From Sinorhizobium numidicum (lineage in GTDB: Bacteria; Pseudomonadota; Alphaproteobacteria; Rhizobiales; Rhizobiaceae), in NCBI RefSeq assembly GCF_029892045.1, contig NZ_CP120367.1:2170001-2234000 (forward strand): 64,000 nt of DNA. Direction: 5' to 3'. Position 1 is the first letter of the stretch; each line of letters opens with the position of its first letter. The translations under genes and the position numbers were made by a program. This document shows, piece by piece, positions 1 to 8,820 of this stretch. The notes beneath the pieces are model-generated. The model saw nothing but the letters and a program-made list of their open reading frames with translations, was not told where the DNA came from and did no database searches.

Positions 1-1
1 A

Positions 2-1057
2 ACCGCATCCACAGGCACGGTCTTCCGCGGCATCGAGCAGGCGAGCGTCGCGCTCGGCGGCGGCAACGACACGGTGATCGCCGGCAATCTCACCTATGCT
101 GTGGTGTACGCCGGCGCTGGCGACGACCGCCTCGTAGGCGGAGCCGGCCGCGACTCCCTCCATGGAGAAGGCGGTAACGACCGCATCGATGGCGGCGGAG
201 GAAACGACACGATAACGACCGGCGTCGGCAACGACGTGGCCTTTGGCGGTGACGGCATGGACACGCTCGCCAACAATGGCGGCAGGGACGTCCTCGAGGG
301 CGGCGCTGGCGACGACTGGTTCAGGGATGCCACTCCCGGCGGTGGCAGTCTGGGCGAAGGATCGCTTATGCTTGGTGGCGCCGGCAACGACACGTTTAAC
401 GCCTACTTCAGGGGAGAAGTCGATGGCGGCGAAGGGCGCGACCTGCTCCAGTTGAGCCTTGGCGCGCTTCCGGATGCGACCGATTTCGACGCGATGCGCG
501 GAGCGACCGGGACCGGATTGACCTTTGCCGACATCGAGGACTTCAGAGTCACGACCGGGATTCAGAACGATGTGTTGCGGGGTGCCGACGGCGACGATGC
601 CTTCTATGCGCTCAGCGGCAACGATCTTCTCGAAGGTCGTGGCGGAAACGATGAGCTACGGGGCTATTCGGACGATGACCGGCTGTTCGGCGGCGATGGC
701 GAGGATTTTCTCGACGGCGGCCCGCAGGATGACCTGTTGAGCGGCGGCAATGGTGTCGACATCTTGGTCGGCGGCAGCGGCAAGGACACGTTTCTCTGGT
801 CCACTGAAAGCCCCGATCAACAGGGCATCGACCGCATCCTCGACTTCGACACCGGGAGCGGCGACGTGATCGCGTTCTCTTCCGCCGCTGAGAACAATAC
901 CGGCATTCACGATTACGCCGGTTTTCTTGCAGCCTCGACCGAAACGGCGGCCGGCGTTTACGTCGCCTTCAACGGCTCCGACACGTACGGCCTACTGATA
1001 GAAGGTGTTTCGCTTGCGGCTGTCTCGGCCAACGACGTGGTCTTCGACATTGCCTGA
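2..1057 (+). CDS. RTX (hemolysin-type Ca-binding repeat) protein, 3' part
   Basis: The gene is cut by the window start: the reading frame is open from base 2 and already encodes a GGGND repeat before the first possible start codon (GTG at 74). It carries many nonapeptide GGxGxDxUx repeats (GGAGRDSL, GGGGNDTI, GGAGNDTF, GGSGKDTF) that fold as a calcium-bound beta roll. The end (GIDRILDFDTGSGDVIAF and after) resembles the C-terminal domain of serralysin-type proteins, which carries the type I secretion signal. It is therefore probably an exported protein; its N-terminal activity lies outside the window and cannot be named. The gene converges on the IclR regulator. Confidence 0.85.
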   Translation, partial: TASTGTVFRGIEQASVALGGGNDTVIAGNLTYAVVYAGAGDDRLVGGAGRDSLHGEGGNDRIDGGGGNDTITTGVGNDVAFGGDGMDTLANNGGRDVLEGGAGDDWFRDATPGGGSLGEGSLMLGGAGNDTFNAYFRGEVDGGEGRDLLQLSLGALPDATDFDAMRGATGTGLTFADIEDFRVTTGIQNDVLRGADGDDAFYALSGNDLLEGRGGNDELRGYSDDDRLFGGDGEDFLDGGPQDDLLSGGNGVDILVGGSGKDTFLWSTESPDQQGIDRILDFDTGSGDVIAFSSAAENNTGIHDYAGFLAASTETAAGVYVAFNGSDTYGLLIEGVSLAAVSANDVVFDIA

Positions 1058-1114
1058 ATCCGGCGGGCGCTATCTGCTGAGCGGCTTTGCGCGGACCGGA
1101 TCGCCGGGCCTCGC

Positions 1115-1933
1115 CTAGTTCTCCCCCGGCCTGTGGCCGCCGATCGCGCGTGTCAGCTCGTCCGCGGTTCGGCGGACGAGAGGGCCGAGTGTTTTCAACC
1201 TCTCGTCGTCGATGCGGACCGTCGGGCCGGAGATCGAGATGCCGCCGATCGCCTCGCCATATTCGTTGAACAACGGAGCGGCAACGCAGCGCATGCCGAG
1301 CGTGTGCTCCTCGTCGTCGATTGACCAGCCGCGATAGCGCGTCTCCTGGATATTCTTGATCAGCGCCGGCAGCATATCGAGCGTGCGGCCGGTGAAGCGC
1401 GTCAACGTCTTGCCGCCGAGCATCTTGGCGATCTCCGTATCCGACCAGGTCGAAAGGATCGCCTTGCCGATGCCGGAGGCGTGGATCGGGCCGCGGCGTC
1501 CCGGACGGAAGAATGCCCGCATCGGCGCATGGCTTTCGACCTGCGAGATGAACACGACGTCGCCATCATCCTCGATGCCGATATTGGCGGTCTCGCCGCT
1601 TTCATCCATCAGCCGCTTCAGGAAGGGCCGGCTGATCGTGCCGAGCTTGCGAAAGCGCAGGAAGGCATTGCCGATCTCGAATGCTTTGACCCCGATGGTC
1701 CATTCGCCCGTGTCGGGATCATGCGCGACCATGCCGTGGCTGGAAAGCGAGTTCAAAAGACGGTGGATGGTCGAAGGCGCAAGCCCGGTCTGATCCGCCA
1801 GGTCCGTCAATGTCGACCCGTCTCGCTCCGCCACCAGGCTGAAGAGCGACAGGCTGCGGTCGAGCACCTGGACGGACGAAGGCGTCGAATTGGTTCCCGC
1901 CTTGCGGCCTCTCTTGCCCTTTGTCTGCTCCAC
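1115..1933 (-). CDS. IclR-family transcriptional regulator of the glyoxylate operon
   Basis: A 272-residue protein with an N-terminal winged helix (about residues 22-85; recognition region APSTIHRLLNSL) and a C-terminal IclR effector domain (about 100-265; FISQVESHAPMRAFF, IHASGIGKAILS, GMRCVAAPLFNE). The basic N-terminus (KGKRGRKAG) is common in rhizobial members. It diverges from gcl across a 173-bp gap holding an IclR-like palindrome, so control of the gcl operon, probably in response to glyoxylate or a related acid, is inferred from family and position. It resembles the glyoxylate-sensing BhcR/AllR subgroup, but the effector cannot be read from sequence. Confidence 0.9.
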   Translation of the reverse strand: MEQTKGKRGRKAGTNSTPSSVQVLDRSLSLFSLVAERDGSTLTDLADQTGLAPSTIHRLLNSLSSHGMVAHDPDTGEWTIGVKAFEIGNAFLRFRKLGTISRPFLKRLMDESGETANIGIEDDGDVVFISQVESHAPMRAFFRPGRRGPIHASGIGKAILSTWSDTEIAKMLGGKTLTRFTGRTLDMLPALIKNIQETRYRGWSIDDEEHTLGMRCVAAPLFNEYGEAIGGISISGPTVRIDDERLKTLGPLVRRTADELTRAIGGHRPGEN

Positions 1934-2072
1934 GATCGCCCAACCTCTCGATTTCTCTGGCTATGCCATAGCCGCGACGCGCGGCTTTGACCAGTGGCAC
2001 ATACCAAGGCTGGCGCCAGAATTTCCATATAATGATAATTAATTCCATTTTTTTGTTGACGGGGGAGAATAA

Positions 2073-2087
2073 TGGATTACGTTTCCA
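2073..2087. promoter_or_regulatory. Candidate IclR-type operator upstream of gcl
   Basis: The 15-bp inverted repeat TGGATTACGTTTCCA keeps the TGGA...TTTCCA arms of the classical IclR box. It sits 20 bp before the gcl ATG and just before the AGGAGG ribosome site (2094-2099). A TATAAT hexamer lies at 2028-2033 and a second TTTCCA half-site at 2022-2027. A role as operator for the divergent IclR gene is inferred. Confidence 0.5.
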
Positions 2088-2106
2088 ATAAATAGGAGGA
2101 GCTTCC

Positions 2107-3891
2107 ATGGCCAAGATGCGTGCTGTCGATGCAGCGGTTCATGTTCTGGAGAGGGAAGGGGTCGATTGCGCCTTCGGCGTGCCGGGAGCTGCGATCAATC
2201 CGCTCTATTCGGCGCTCAGGGCGCGCGGATCGGTCCGCCACATTCTGGCGCGCCACGTTGAAGGCGCCTCGCACATGGCGGAAGGCTACACACGGGCGAA
2301 GCACGGCAATGTCGGCGTCTGCATAGGTACGTCGGGTCCGGCCGGCACGGACATGATCACCGGCCTCTACTCGGCTTCGGCCGATTCGATCCCGATCCTC
2401 TGCATCACTGGCCAGGCGCCGAGGGCGCGCCTCGACAAGGAGGATTTCCAGGCAGTCGACATCGCCGCCATTGCCGCGCCTGTCACCAAATGGGCGGTCA
2501 CCGTCATGGAGCCGGCGCTCGTTCCCTTCGTCTTTCAGAAGGCCTTCCATCTGATGCGCTCGGGCCGGCCCGGCCCCGTTCTCATCGATCTGCCGGTCGA
2601 TGTTCAGCTTGCCGAGATCGAGTTCGATCCGGACATCTATATGCCGCTTGACCCCTACAAGCCCGCCGCAACCCGCGCTCAAGCCGAGAAGGCGATCGCG
2701 ATGCTGAATGCGGCGGAACGGCCGCTGATCGTCGCGGGCGGCGGCATCATCAATGCGGATGCCTCGGACCTTCTGGTCGAGTTCGCCGAGATCACTGGCG
2801 TTCCGGTCATCCCGACCCTGATGGGCTGGGGCACGATCCCGGACGACCACCCGCTGATGGCCGGCATGTGCGGGCTGCAGACCTCACAGCGCTACGGCAA
2901 TGCAACGATGCTCGCCTCCGATTTCGTCTTCGGCATTGGCAACCGCTGGGCCAACCGCCACACCGGCAATATTCCGACCTATACGGAAGGCCGCAAATTC
3001 ATCCATGTCGACATCGAACCGACGCAGATCGGCCGCGTTTTCGCACCGGATTTCGGCATAGTCTCGGACGCCGGCGCCGCGCTCAAACTCTTCCTCGATG
3101 TCGCGACCGAGTGGAAGACCGCCGGCAAGCTGCGCGACTGGTCTGCTTGGGCGGAGGAGTGCCGCGAGCGCAAACGCACCATGCTGCGCAAGACCCATTT
3201 CGAGCAGACGCCGCTCAAACCGCAACGCGTCTACGAGGAGATGAACAAGGCCTTCGGCCGTGACACTTGCTACGTCTCGACCATCGGCCTCAGCCAGATC
3301 GCCGGCGCGCAGTTCCTGCACGTCTATAAGCCGCGCAACTGGATCAATTGCGGCCAGGCCGGCCCGCTCGGCTGGACGCTGCCGGCAGCGCTCGGCGTCC
3401 GTGCGGCCGATCCCAGCCGGCCGATCGTCGCGCTTTCCGGTGACTACGACTTCCAGTTCCTGATCGAGGAACTTGCCGTCGGAGCGCAGCACAAGCTGCC
3501 TTACCTGCATGTCGTCGTGAACAATTCCTACCTCGGCCTTATTCGCCAGGCGCAGCGCGGCTTCGACATGGACTTCGAGGTGAGCCTCGCCTTCGACAAC
3601 ATCAATGCGAGTGGCGACGCGGAAAAGGGCTACGGCGTCGATCACGTCGCCGTTGCGGAGGGGCTCGGCTGCAAGGCGATCCGGGTGAAGAGCCCAAACG
3701 AGTTCGCCGGTGCCTTCGAGCGGGCGCAGGCTTTGATGGATGAACACCACGTGCCGGTCGTCATCGAGTTCATTCTGGAGCGCGTCACCAACGTCGCCAT
3801 GGGCGCTGACATCAACGCCGTCGTCGAGTTCGAGGAACTCGCCGAACGCGGCGAGGACGCACCGACCTCGATTGCCGCCCTGCTCGACTGA
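2107..3891 (+). CDS. gcl: Glyoxylate carboligase (tartronate-semialdehyde synthase)
   Basis: A thiamine-diphosphate enzyme of 594 residues that condenses two glyoxylate molecules to tartronate semialdehyde and CO2. It has the three-domain acetolactate-synthase layout. The motif [16 protein letters not shown] carries the Val that replaces the usual catalytic Glu in Gcl enzymes. The central stretch [20 protein letters not shown] and the ThDP/Mg segment [17 protein letters not shown]...VVNNSYLG closely follow E. coli Gcl as remembered. The start is preceded by AGGAGG. First gene of a plus-strand operon with hyi and glxR, downstream of a divergent IclR gene. Confidence 0.97.
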   Translation: MAKMRAVDAAVHVLEREGVDCAFGVPGAAINPLYSALRARGSVRHILARHVEGASHMAEGYTRAKHGNVGVCIGTSGPAGTDMITGLYSASADSIPILCITGQAPRARLDKEDFQAVDIAAIAAPVTKWAVTVMEPALVPFVFQKAFHLMRSGRPGPVLIDLPVDVQLAEIEFDPDIYMPLDPYKPAATRAQAEKAIAMLNAAERPLIVAGGGIINADASDLLVEFAEITGVPVIPTLMGWGTIPDDHPLMAGMCGLQTSQRYGNATMLASDFVFGIGNRWANRHTGNIPTYTEGRKFIHVDIEPTQIGRVFAPDFGIVSDAGAALKLFLDVATEWKTAGKLRDWSAWAEECRERKRTMLRKTHFEQTPLKPQRVYEEMNKAFGRDTCYVSTIGLSQIAGAQFLHVYKPRNWINCGQAGPLGWTLPAALGVRAADPSRPIVALSGDYDFQFLIEELAVGAQHKLPYLHVVVNNSYLGLIRQAQRGFDMDFEVSLAFDNINASGDAEKGYGVDHVAVAEGLGCKAIRVKSPNEFAGAFERAQALMDEHHVPVVIEFILERVTNVAMGADINAVVEFEELAERGEDAPTSIAALLD

Positions 3892-3899
3892 AAACCATC

Positions 3900-3948
3900 A
3901 GAGCGGGGTGAGGAAAACTGTACGCGGTTTTCCGCCCGCATCCGCTCC
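3900..3948. repeat. Palindromic half of a RIME-like repeat, copy 1
   Basis: A hairpin-forming sequence (GAGCGGGGTGAGGAAAA ... TTTTCC ... CCGCTC) just after the gcl stop. It is closely similar to the first palindrome of the longer copy at 4733-4845 but lacks the second palindrome. Its place between gcl and hyi suggests an mRNA hairpin within the operon. Confidence 0.75.
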
Positions 3949-3971
3949 AATTTCTAAGAGGAGTAGCCCGC

Positions 3972-4784
3972 ATGCCGAAATTTGCGGCCAACCTGACCAT
4001 GCTGTTCAACGAGGCGCCGTTCCTCGATCGCTTTTCGCTCGCCGCCAATGCCGGTTTCGAAGGAGTGGAGTATCTCTTTCCCTATGAATTCGAGAAAATG
4101 GCGCTGCGCGCCGCACTCGATCGCAACGGTCTCGTCCAGGTGCTGCACAATCTGCCTGCCGGCGACTGGGCGCGCGGCGAACGGGGCATCGCCATCCTGC
4201 CGGACCGGATCGATGAATTCCGAAAGGGGGTGGCGAGCGCCATCGACTACGCGACCGCGCTCGAATGCAAGCAGGTCAACTGCCTCGTCGGTATCGCCCC
4301 GGACGGCGTCTCCGACAGCGTGCTGCGCACGACGCTGGTCGCCAATCTGAAGCTCGCCGCCGCCGAACTCGGCAAGCAAGGCATTCGCCTGCTGGTCGAG
4401 CCGATCAACCGCTTCGATATTCCCGGTTTCTACCTCAACACCGTTGAGCAGGCGGCCGCGATCATCGAGGAGGTCGGCAGCGACAACCTGTTCATCCAGT
4501 ACGACCTCTACCACCAGCAGCGCACGCGGGGAGAACTGATCGGCACCTATCAGCGCTACCGCACGCAAATCGCCCACGTGCAGCTTGCCGACAATCCCGG
4601 CCGCAACGAGCCGGGCACTGGCGAGATCAACTATCCCTTCGTCTTCGACGCACTGGAAGCCGCCGGCTACGACGGCTGGATCGGTTGCGAATACAAGCCG
4701 CGCACGACCACGGCAGAGGGGCTTGGCTGGCTAGAGCGGGATGAGGAAAAGTGTGCTCGGTTTTCGGCCCGCATCCCGCTCTAA
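3972..4784 (+). CDS. hyi: Hydroxypyruvate isomerase
   Basis: A TIM-barrel isomerase of 270 residues that interconverts hydroxypyruvate and tartronate semialdehyde. Family hallmarks are SANL/AANLTMLFNE at the N-terminus, HNLPAGDWARGERGI, LLVEPINRFDIPGFYL, IQYDLYHQQ, and GCEYKPRTTT near the end; acidic and His residues in these motifs bind the metal. E. coli Hyi (258 residues) ends soon after this last motif. Here the frame runs straight into a RIME-like repeat from 4733, so the last ~16 residues (ERDEEKCARFSARIPL) are repeat-encoded. A good ribosome site (AAGAGGAG) precedes the start. Confidence 0.95.
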   Translation: MPKFAANLTMLFNEAPFLDRFSLAANAGFEGVEYLFPYEFEKMALRAALDRNGLVQVLHNLPAGDWARGERGIAILPDRIDEFRKGVASAIDYATALECKQVNCLVGIAPDGVSDSVLRTTLVANLKLAAAELGKQGIRLLVEPINRFDIPGFYLNTVEQAAAIIEEVGSDNLFIQYDLYHQQRTRGELIGTYQRYRTQIAHVQLADNPGRNEPGTGEINYPFVFDALEAAGYDGWIGCEYKPRTTTAEGLGWLERDEEKCARFSARIPL

Positions 4785-4845
4785 CTTTTTAGAATCGATC
4801 ACGTTTCACGATTTGGGTCGATCCGACCCAAATCATCGTGATCGA
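4733..4845. repeat. RIME-type bipartite palindromic repeat, copy 2
   Basis: Two palindromes in tandem. The first (4733-4782) has arms AGAGCGGGATGAGGAAAA and its near complement ending CCCGCTCT. The second (4797-4843) has GATCACG/CGTGATC outer arms and ATTTGGGTCG (4811-4820) paired with CGACCCAAAT (4824-4833). The ~113-bp size and two-palindrome layout match the Rhizobium intergenic mosaic element RIME1 as described in S. meliloti. The first palindrome overlaps and terminates hyi. Confidence 0.8.
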
Positions 4846-4903
4846 GGGCCGAAAACAAGCGCCGGCAACCCGCAGATGTCATTAAAATCAGGAGCTAAAG
4901 ACG

Positions 4904-5788
4904 ATGGCAACAATCGGTTTCATTGGACTGGGCATCATGGGCACGCCGATGGCGCGCCATCTGCAGGATGCCGGCCACACGGTCATCACCTCGAAATTCG
5001 TTCATCCTCCGCGCCAGGAACTTGTCGATAACGGCCTGGAAATCGTCGAGACGCCGAAGGCGCTCGCCGAGACCGTTGACACGATCATCCTGATGCTGCC
5101 GGACACGCCGGAGGTGAAGGATGTCCTCTTTGGCGAAAACGGCGTCTTCTACGGTCTCGGCACGGGCAAGCTCGTCATCGACATGAGTTCGATCTCGCCG
5201 ATCGAGACGAAGGAATTTGCCAAGAAGGTCCGCGAAACCGGCGCCGAATATATGGACGCGCCTGTCTCCGGCGGCGAAGTCGGCGCCAAGAACGCCTCAC
5301 TCAGCATCATGGCCGGCGGCACGCAGGAATCCTTCGAGCGCGCCCTGCCGCTCTTCAAGTTGATGGGCAAGAACATCACGCTCGTCGGCGTTTGCGGCGA
5401 CGGGCAGGTAACCAAGGTCGCCAACCAGATCATCGTGGCACTGACGATCGAGGCGGTTTCCGAGGCGCTGGTGTTCGCGTCGAAGGCGGGGGCCGATCCC
5501 GCGCGGGTTCGCGAGGCGCTGATGGGCGGCTTTGCTTCCTCGCGCATTCTCGAAGTGCATGGCGAGCGCATGATAAAGCGGACCTTCGAGCCGGGCTTCC
5601 GTATTTCGCTGCACCAGAAGGATCTCAATCTAGCGCTGCAGGCAGCAAAAAGCCTCGGCATCTCGTTGCCGAACACGGCGGCTACCCAGGAGCTCTTCAA
5701 CAATTGCGCCGCCAATGGCGACGCCGGCCTCGATCATTCCGGTCTCGTTCGTGCACTCGAGCGGATGGCGAACCACCAGGTGGCATGA
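4904..5788 (+). CDS. glxR: 2-hydroxy-3-oxopropionate (tartronate semialdehyde) reductase
   Basis: A beta-hydroxyacid dehydrogenase of 294 residues that reduces tartronate semialdehyde to D-glycerate with NAD(P)H. It begins with a Rossmann motif (FIGLGIMGTPMARHL), has the substrate-binding signature DAPVSGGEVGA and the catalytic Lys in GDGQVTKVANQ near residue 171, followed by the all-alpha C-terminal domain. It follows gcl and hyi, giving the standard glyoxylate-to-glycerate route, with a RIME-type repeat between it and hyi. Confidence 0.96.
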   Translation: MATIGFIGLGIMGTPMARHLQDAGHTVITSKFVHPPRQELVDNGLEIVETPKALAETVDTIILMLPDTPEVKDVLFGENGVFYGLGTGKLVIDMSSISPIETKEFAKKVRETGAEYMDAPVSGGEVGAKNASLSIMAGGTQESFERALPLFKLMGKNITLVGVCGDGQVTKVANQIIVALTIEAVSEALVFASKAGADPARVREALMGGFASSRILEVHGERMIKRTFEPGFRISLHQKDLNLALQAAKSLGISLPNTAATQELFNNCAANGDAGLDHSGLVRALERMANHQVA

Positions 5789-5829
5789 GCATCCAGAGCA
5801 TACGCTTTCCGATCGAAAGTGGATGCCGG

Positions 5830-5856
5830 CGGGCGGCGGGGAGGAGCCGCCGCCCG
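5830..5856 (+). terminator. GC-rich hairpin between glxR and the glycerate kinase gene
   Basis: Perfect 10-bp stem CGGGCGGCGG (5830-5839) with CCGCCGCCCG (5847-5856) and a 7-nt loop, without a clear T run. It may attenuate or process the transcript within the operon rather than end it. Confidence 0.4.
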
Positions 5857-5939
5857 ATACTTAAGCGGCGAGGGGAAGAGGTGCGGCAAGTGCAGCCCTT
5901 CAATCGCCCGCATTTCCGATCCAGGGGAGGAGCCCCAAC

Positions 5940-7208
5940 ATGGCAGTGATTGCCGAGCCGCGCGCCTTTCTCGAAACGCTATTCAATTCGGCGGTCGCGG
6001 CGGCAGATCCCGCGCGCGCCATCGCCTCCAATCTGCCTGAAAAGCCGAAGGGACGCACCGTCGTCGTCGGCGCGGGCAAGGGGGCAGCGCAGATGGCGCG
6101 CGCTTTCGAAAAGCTGTGGCCGGGGCCGCTCAGCGGTGCCGTCGTCACCCGCTACAGCTTTGGCGTCCGGTGCGAGCGTATCGAGGTACTCGAAGCCTCG
6201 CATCCACTGCCCGACGAGAGCGGATTGCGGGCTTCGAGGCGTCTTCTCGCTGAAGTCAGCGGTTTGACAGCGGATGATCTCGTCATCGCGCTTATCTGCG
6301 GCGGTGGCTCGGCGCTTCTGCCCGCGCCACCACCGGGCCTGTTGCTCGATGATGAGATCGCCGTCAACCGCGCCCTGCTTGCGTCGGGCGCGCCGATCCG
6401 CGCGATGAATGCTGTGCGTAAACACGTCTCGACCATCAAGGGCGGACGCTTGGCCGCCGCGGCCCATCCAGCAAAAGTCGTCTCCTTCATCGTCTCGGAC
6501 ATTCCCGGCGACGATCCGGCGCTAGTCGCCTCCGGCCCGACGATTGCCGATACGATGAACCGCGAGGACGCCTTGAAGATCATCGAGCGCTACCGGCTGA
6601 CACTGCCGGAAAATGTTGTCCAGTGGCTGGAAACGGATGCGGCGAACGCGCCAAAGCCTTCCGACCCCCGCTTTGCCCAAAACGAAGTGCGGCTGATCGC
6701 ATCGGCACGCGTTTCTCTGGAGGCTGCCGCCGCCAAGGTTCGTCAGGCCGGAATCGAAGCGATCATTCTCTCGGATGCGATCGAAGGGGAGGCGCGCGAT
6801 GTCGGGCTGGTCCATGCCGCGATCGCCCGCGAGGTGGCCATGCATAGCCGACCATTCAAGAAACCGGTCGTCGTGCTTTCGGGCGGGGAGACCACTGTGA
6901 CAGTTAGGGGCCAGGGTCGCGGCGGCCGCAACAGCGAGTTCCTGCTGTCGCTCGCGCTCGGCATAGACGGGGTCGGCGGGATTTCCGCGCTTGCCGCCGA
7001 TACAGACGGGATCGACGGCTCTGAAGACAATGCCGGCGCCTTCGCGGACGAGACGACGATCGCCCGCCTTCTTCAACGGCGGCTGGACGCCGCAAGGCTG
7101 CTTGAGCGCAACGATAGCTGGGCGGCGTTCGATGCGCTCGGCGATCTCTTCAAGCCCGGACCGACCGGCACCAACGTCAATGACTTCCGGGCGATGCTGA
7201 TCCAATGA
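5940..7208 (+). CDS. ttuD: Glycerate 2-kinase (MOFRL family, TtuD-like)
   Basis: A 422-residue member of the DUF4147/MOFRL family. These proteins were long annotated as hydroxypyruvate reductase TtuD, but characterised members phosphorylate D-glycerate to 2-phosphoglycerate. Visible motifs are GAGKGAAQMARAFE near residue 40, LICGGGSALLPAP near 120, GGRLAAAAHPAK, VSDIPGDDPALVASGPT, and the C-terminal MOFRL part GGETTVTVRGQGRGGRNSEF and AADTDGIDGSEDNAGA. As the kinase step after glxR it delivers carbon to lower glycolysis. An AGGGGAGGAG ribosome site precedes the ATG. Confidence 0.92.
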   Translation: MAVIAEPRAFLETLFNSAVAAADPARAIASNLPEKPKGRTVVVGAGKGAAQMARAFEKLWPGPLSGAVVTRYSFGVRCERIEVLEASHPLPDESGLRASRRLLAEVSGLTADDLVIALICGGGSALLPAPPPGLLLDDEIAVNRALLASGAPIRAMNAVRKHVSTIKGGRLAAAAHPAKVVSFIVSDIPGDDPALVASGPTIADTMNREDALKIIERYRLTLPENVVQWLETDAANAPKPSDPRFAQNEVRLIASARVSLEAAAAKVRQAGIEAIILSDAIEGEARDVGLVHAAIAREVAMHSRPFKKPVVVLSGGETTVTVRGQGRGGRNSEFLLSLALGIDGVGGISALAADTDGIDGSEDNAGAFADETTIARLLQRRLDAARLLERNDSWAAFDALGDLFKPGPTGTNVNDFRAMLIQ

Positions 7209-7267
7209 ACAAGCCCATACCGCCGAAGCAGAAGATGAGAGTAGAGCTGACTAAGAAAGCAGAAGCG

Positions 7268-7759
7268 ATGAAGCCCCTATCGATCCGACCCCTTTCGCGC
7301 ACCGATTTTTCGCCCTTTGGCGATGTCATCGAACTGGACGAGGCAAAGAGCTTCGCGATCAACGGTGGCAAATGCATCCGCTATCACGATCTGGCGAAGG
7401 TGGAGACCAGCGGGCCGGAAGCGCGCACTCTTGTCAGCCTGCTTCGCGGCGAGCCCTATGAGATTCCGCTGAAGTTGACGATGGTCGAGCGTCACCCCTT
7501 CGGCAGCCAGGCTTTCATACCGTTGACTGAAAACTCATTTCTCGTCGTTGTCGCACCGGACGAAGGTGGCAGGCCGGGAGAACCGATCGCCCTCGAAACA
7601 GCGCCGGGCCAAGGCGTGAACATCGCGCGAAACGTCTGGCACGGGATCCTCACGCCCCTTCATTCCGTTTCCGATTTTGTGGTTATCGATCGCGGTGGCA
7701 GCGGATCAAACCTAGAGGAATACTTCTTCAATATGCCGTATCTGGTCAGCTACGCGTGA
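7268..7759 (+). CDS. allA: Ureidoglycolate lyase (AllA family)
   Basis: A cupin-fold protein with AllA-family motifs: LSRTDFSPFGDVIE at the start, ERHPFGSQAFIPL, FLVVVAP, and NIARNVWHGILTPL. Members release glyoxylate and urea from ureidoglycolate, the last step of allantoin breakdown, which would feed Gcl directly. From this ATG the protein has 163 residues, close to E. coli AllA (160). An in-frame ATG at 7205 overlaps the previous stop as ATGA and would add 21 residues (NKPIPPKQKMRVELTKKAEA) not expected for the family. Translational coupling to the kinase gene is still possible. Confidence 0.85.
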   Translation: MKPLSIRPLSRTDFSPFGDVIELDEAKSFAINGGKCIRYHDLAKVETSGPEARTLVSLLRGEPYEIPLKLTMVERHPFGSQAFIPLTENSFLVVVAPDEGGRPGEPIALETAPGQGVNIARNVWHGILTPLHSVSDFVVIDRGGSGSNLEEYFFNMPYLVSYA

Positions 7760-7839
7760 TTGCAATATTCGCATCGGTACTTGTGGCGAGCCGCTCAAGC
7801 TCTTAGGTTCCGCCCATGCGGTCCGACATCTTTTGAGCA

Positions 7840-8775
7840 ATGCAACTATTCGCCAGAGAGCTATGGGGGGAAACCCGGTGGGGCCTGCCAACGTCGGTTG
7901 CCCTGCATCTCGCGATCGCATTCCTGTTGCTGTTTCGGTTGCCCGAAGAACCCCCTAGACCGCCGGAAGAGCGAAATATCAACGTCGAGCTCGTGCCGCC
8001 GCCGAAGCCAGAGGAGCGGCCACCGCAAAAGCGGGACAAATCAACGGCCGAGCGGCCTCGCTCCCAGCCGCAGGCGCTCGAATCCGCCTCTGCCAAGCCC
8101 AACAGGGAAAAGCCCGCGCCGCAATTGCCCCCGGCCGCGCCGAAGGGAATTGAAGGCGCGCGGCCCTCTGAGACTTCGCCTCCGCAGCCGTCGCAGACGG
8201 CCGGTGATGCAAGACCGGCACTCGCGGAACTGCGCGCGGACACGGAGCAAACAGACAAGGCGCCATCAGTCGAGAAATCCTCCGATGCGGCGTCAGCGTT
8301 GCGAGAAGCAAGCGCCGGCGACAAAAAGCCGCTCCCTAAGGTGGAGAAGATGGACAACGCGCCGGAACCTGCCGGCGTCAAACTCGAGCGGCAATCGAGC
8401 GAACTCGTGGCTGCGCGAGAGCTCTATTCAGAAGACAGCTTGTCCGATCCGCATGTGAGGCAGGCAATCGGCCAGCTTCCGCCTAAAAAGCGCATCCTTC
8501 AGTTGTGCAGCATCGAGGCGCTGGAGCAGGTTCGCCGCCAAAGACCCGGTGCCTATCCGGACATGCTTGTCCCCTACGGTCCCTCGGGCGGGTTCATCTC
8601 GAAGTCCGCGCTCAAGGCCAACGGCGGTGCGTTCCGCAGCCAGGCGAAATGGTACGACATCGACTTCAGATGCGAAGTCGATACCGACAAGCTATCGGTC
8701 GTATCCTTCAGCTTCGCAATCGGCAACCTCGTGCCGAGCGACCAGTGGAACGCGCGGCGATTACCGACCAACTAG
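7840..8775 (+). CDS. DUF930 domain protein with TonB-like N-terminus
   Basis: A 311-residue protein with a short cytoplasmic start, one membrane segment (about residues 18-36, SVALHLAIAFLLLFRLP), and a long Pro/Glu/Lys-rich linker (40-180) reminiscent of TonB. The C-terminal ~110 residues match DUF930, a Rhizobiales domain of unknown function (DPHVRQAIGQLPPKKRILQLC, MLVPYG, FRSQAKWYDIDFRCEVD, FAIGNLVPSDQW). Topology suggests an inner-membrane anchor with a periplasmic domain. It stands alone, 80 bp after the allA-like gene. Confidence 0.8.
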   Translation: MQLFARELWGETRWGLPTSVALHLAIAFLLLFRLPEEPPRPPEERNINVELVPPPKPEERPPQKRDKSTAERPRSQPQALESASAKPNREKPAPQLPPAAPKGIEGARPSETSPPQPSQTAGDARPALAELRADTEQTDKAPSVEKSSDAASALREASAGDKKPLPKVEKMDNAPEPAGVKLERQSSELVAARELYSEDSLSDPHVRQAIGQLPPKKRILQLCSIEALEQVRRQRPGAYPDMLVPYGPSGGFISKSALKANGGAFRSQAKWYDIDFRCEVDTDKLSVVSFSFAIGNLVPSDQWNARRLPTN

Positions 8776-8820
8776 CGCGGCCAGACCATAAATTGCCTAT
8801 ACATCAGAGCGGAGGATGGA

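Noticed and set aside
2077..2850. Minus-strand frame of 257 codons opposite gcl
   Set aside because: Shadow of gcl; Asp/Arg/His-rich with no motif.
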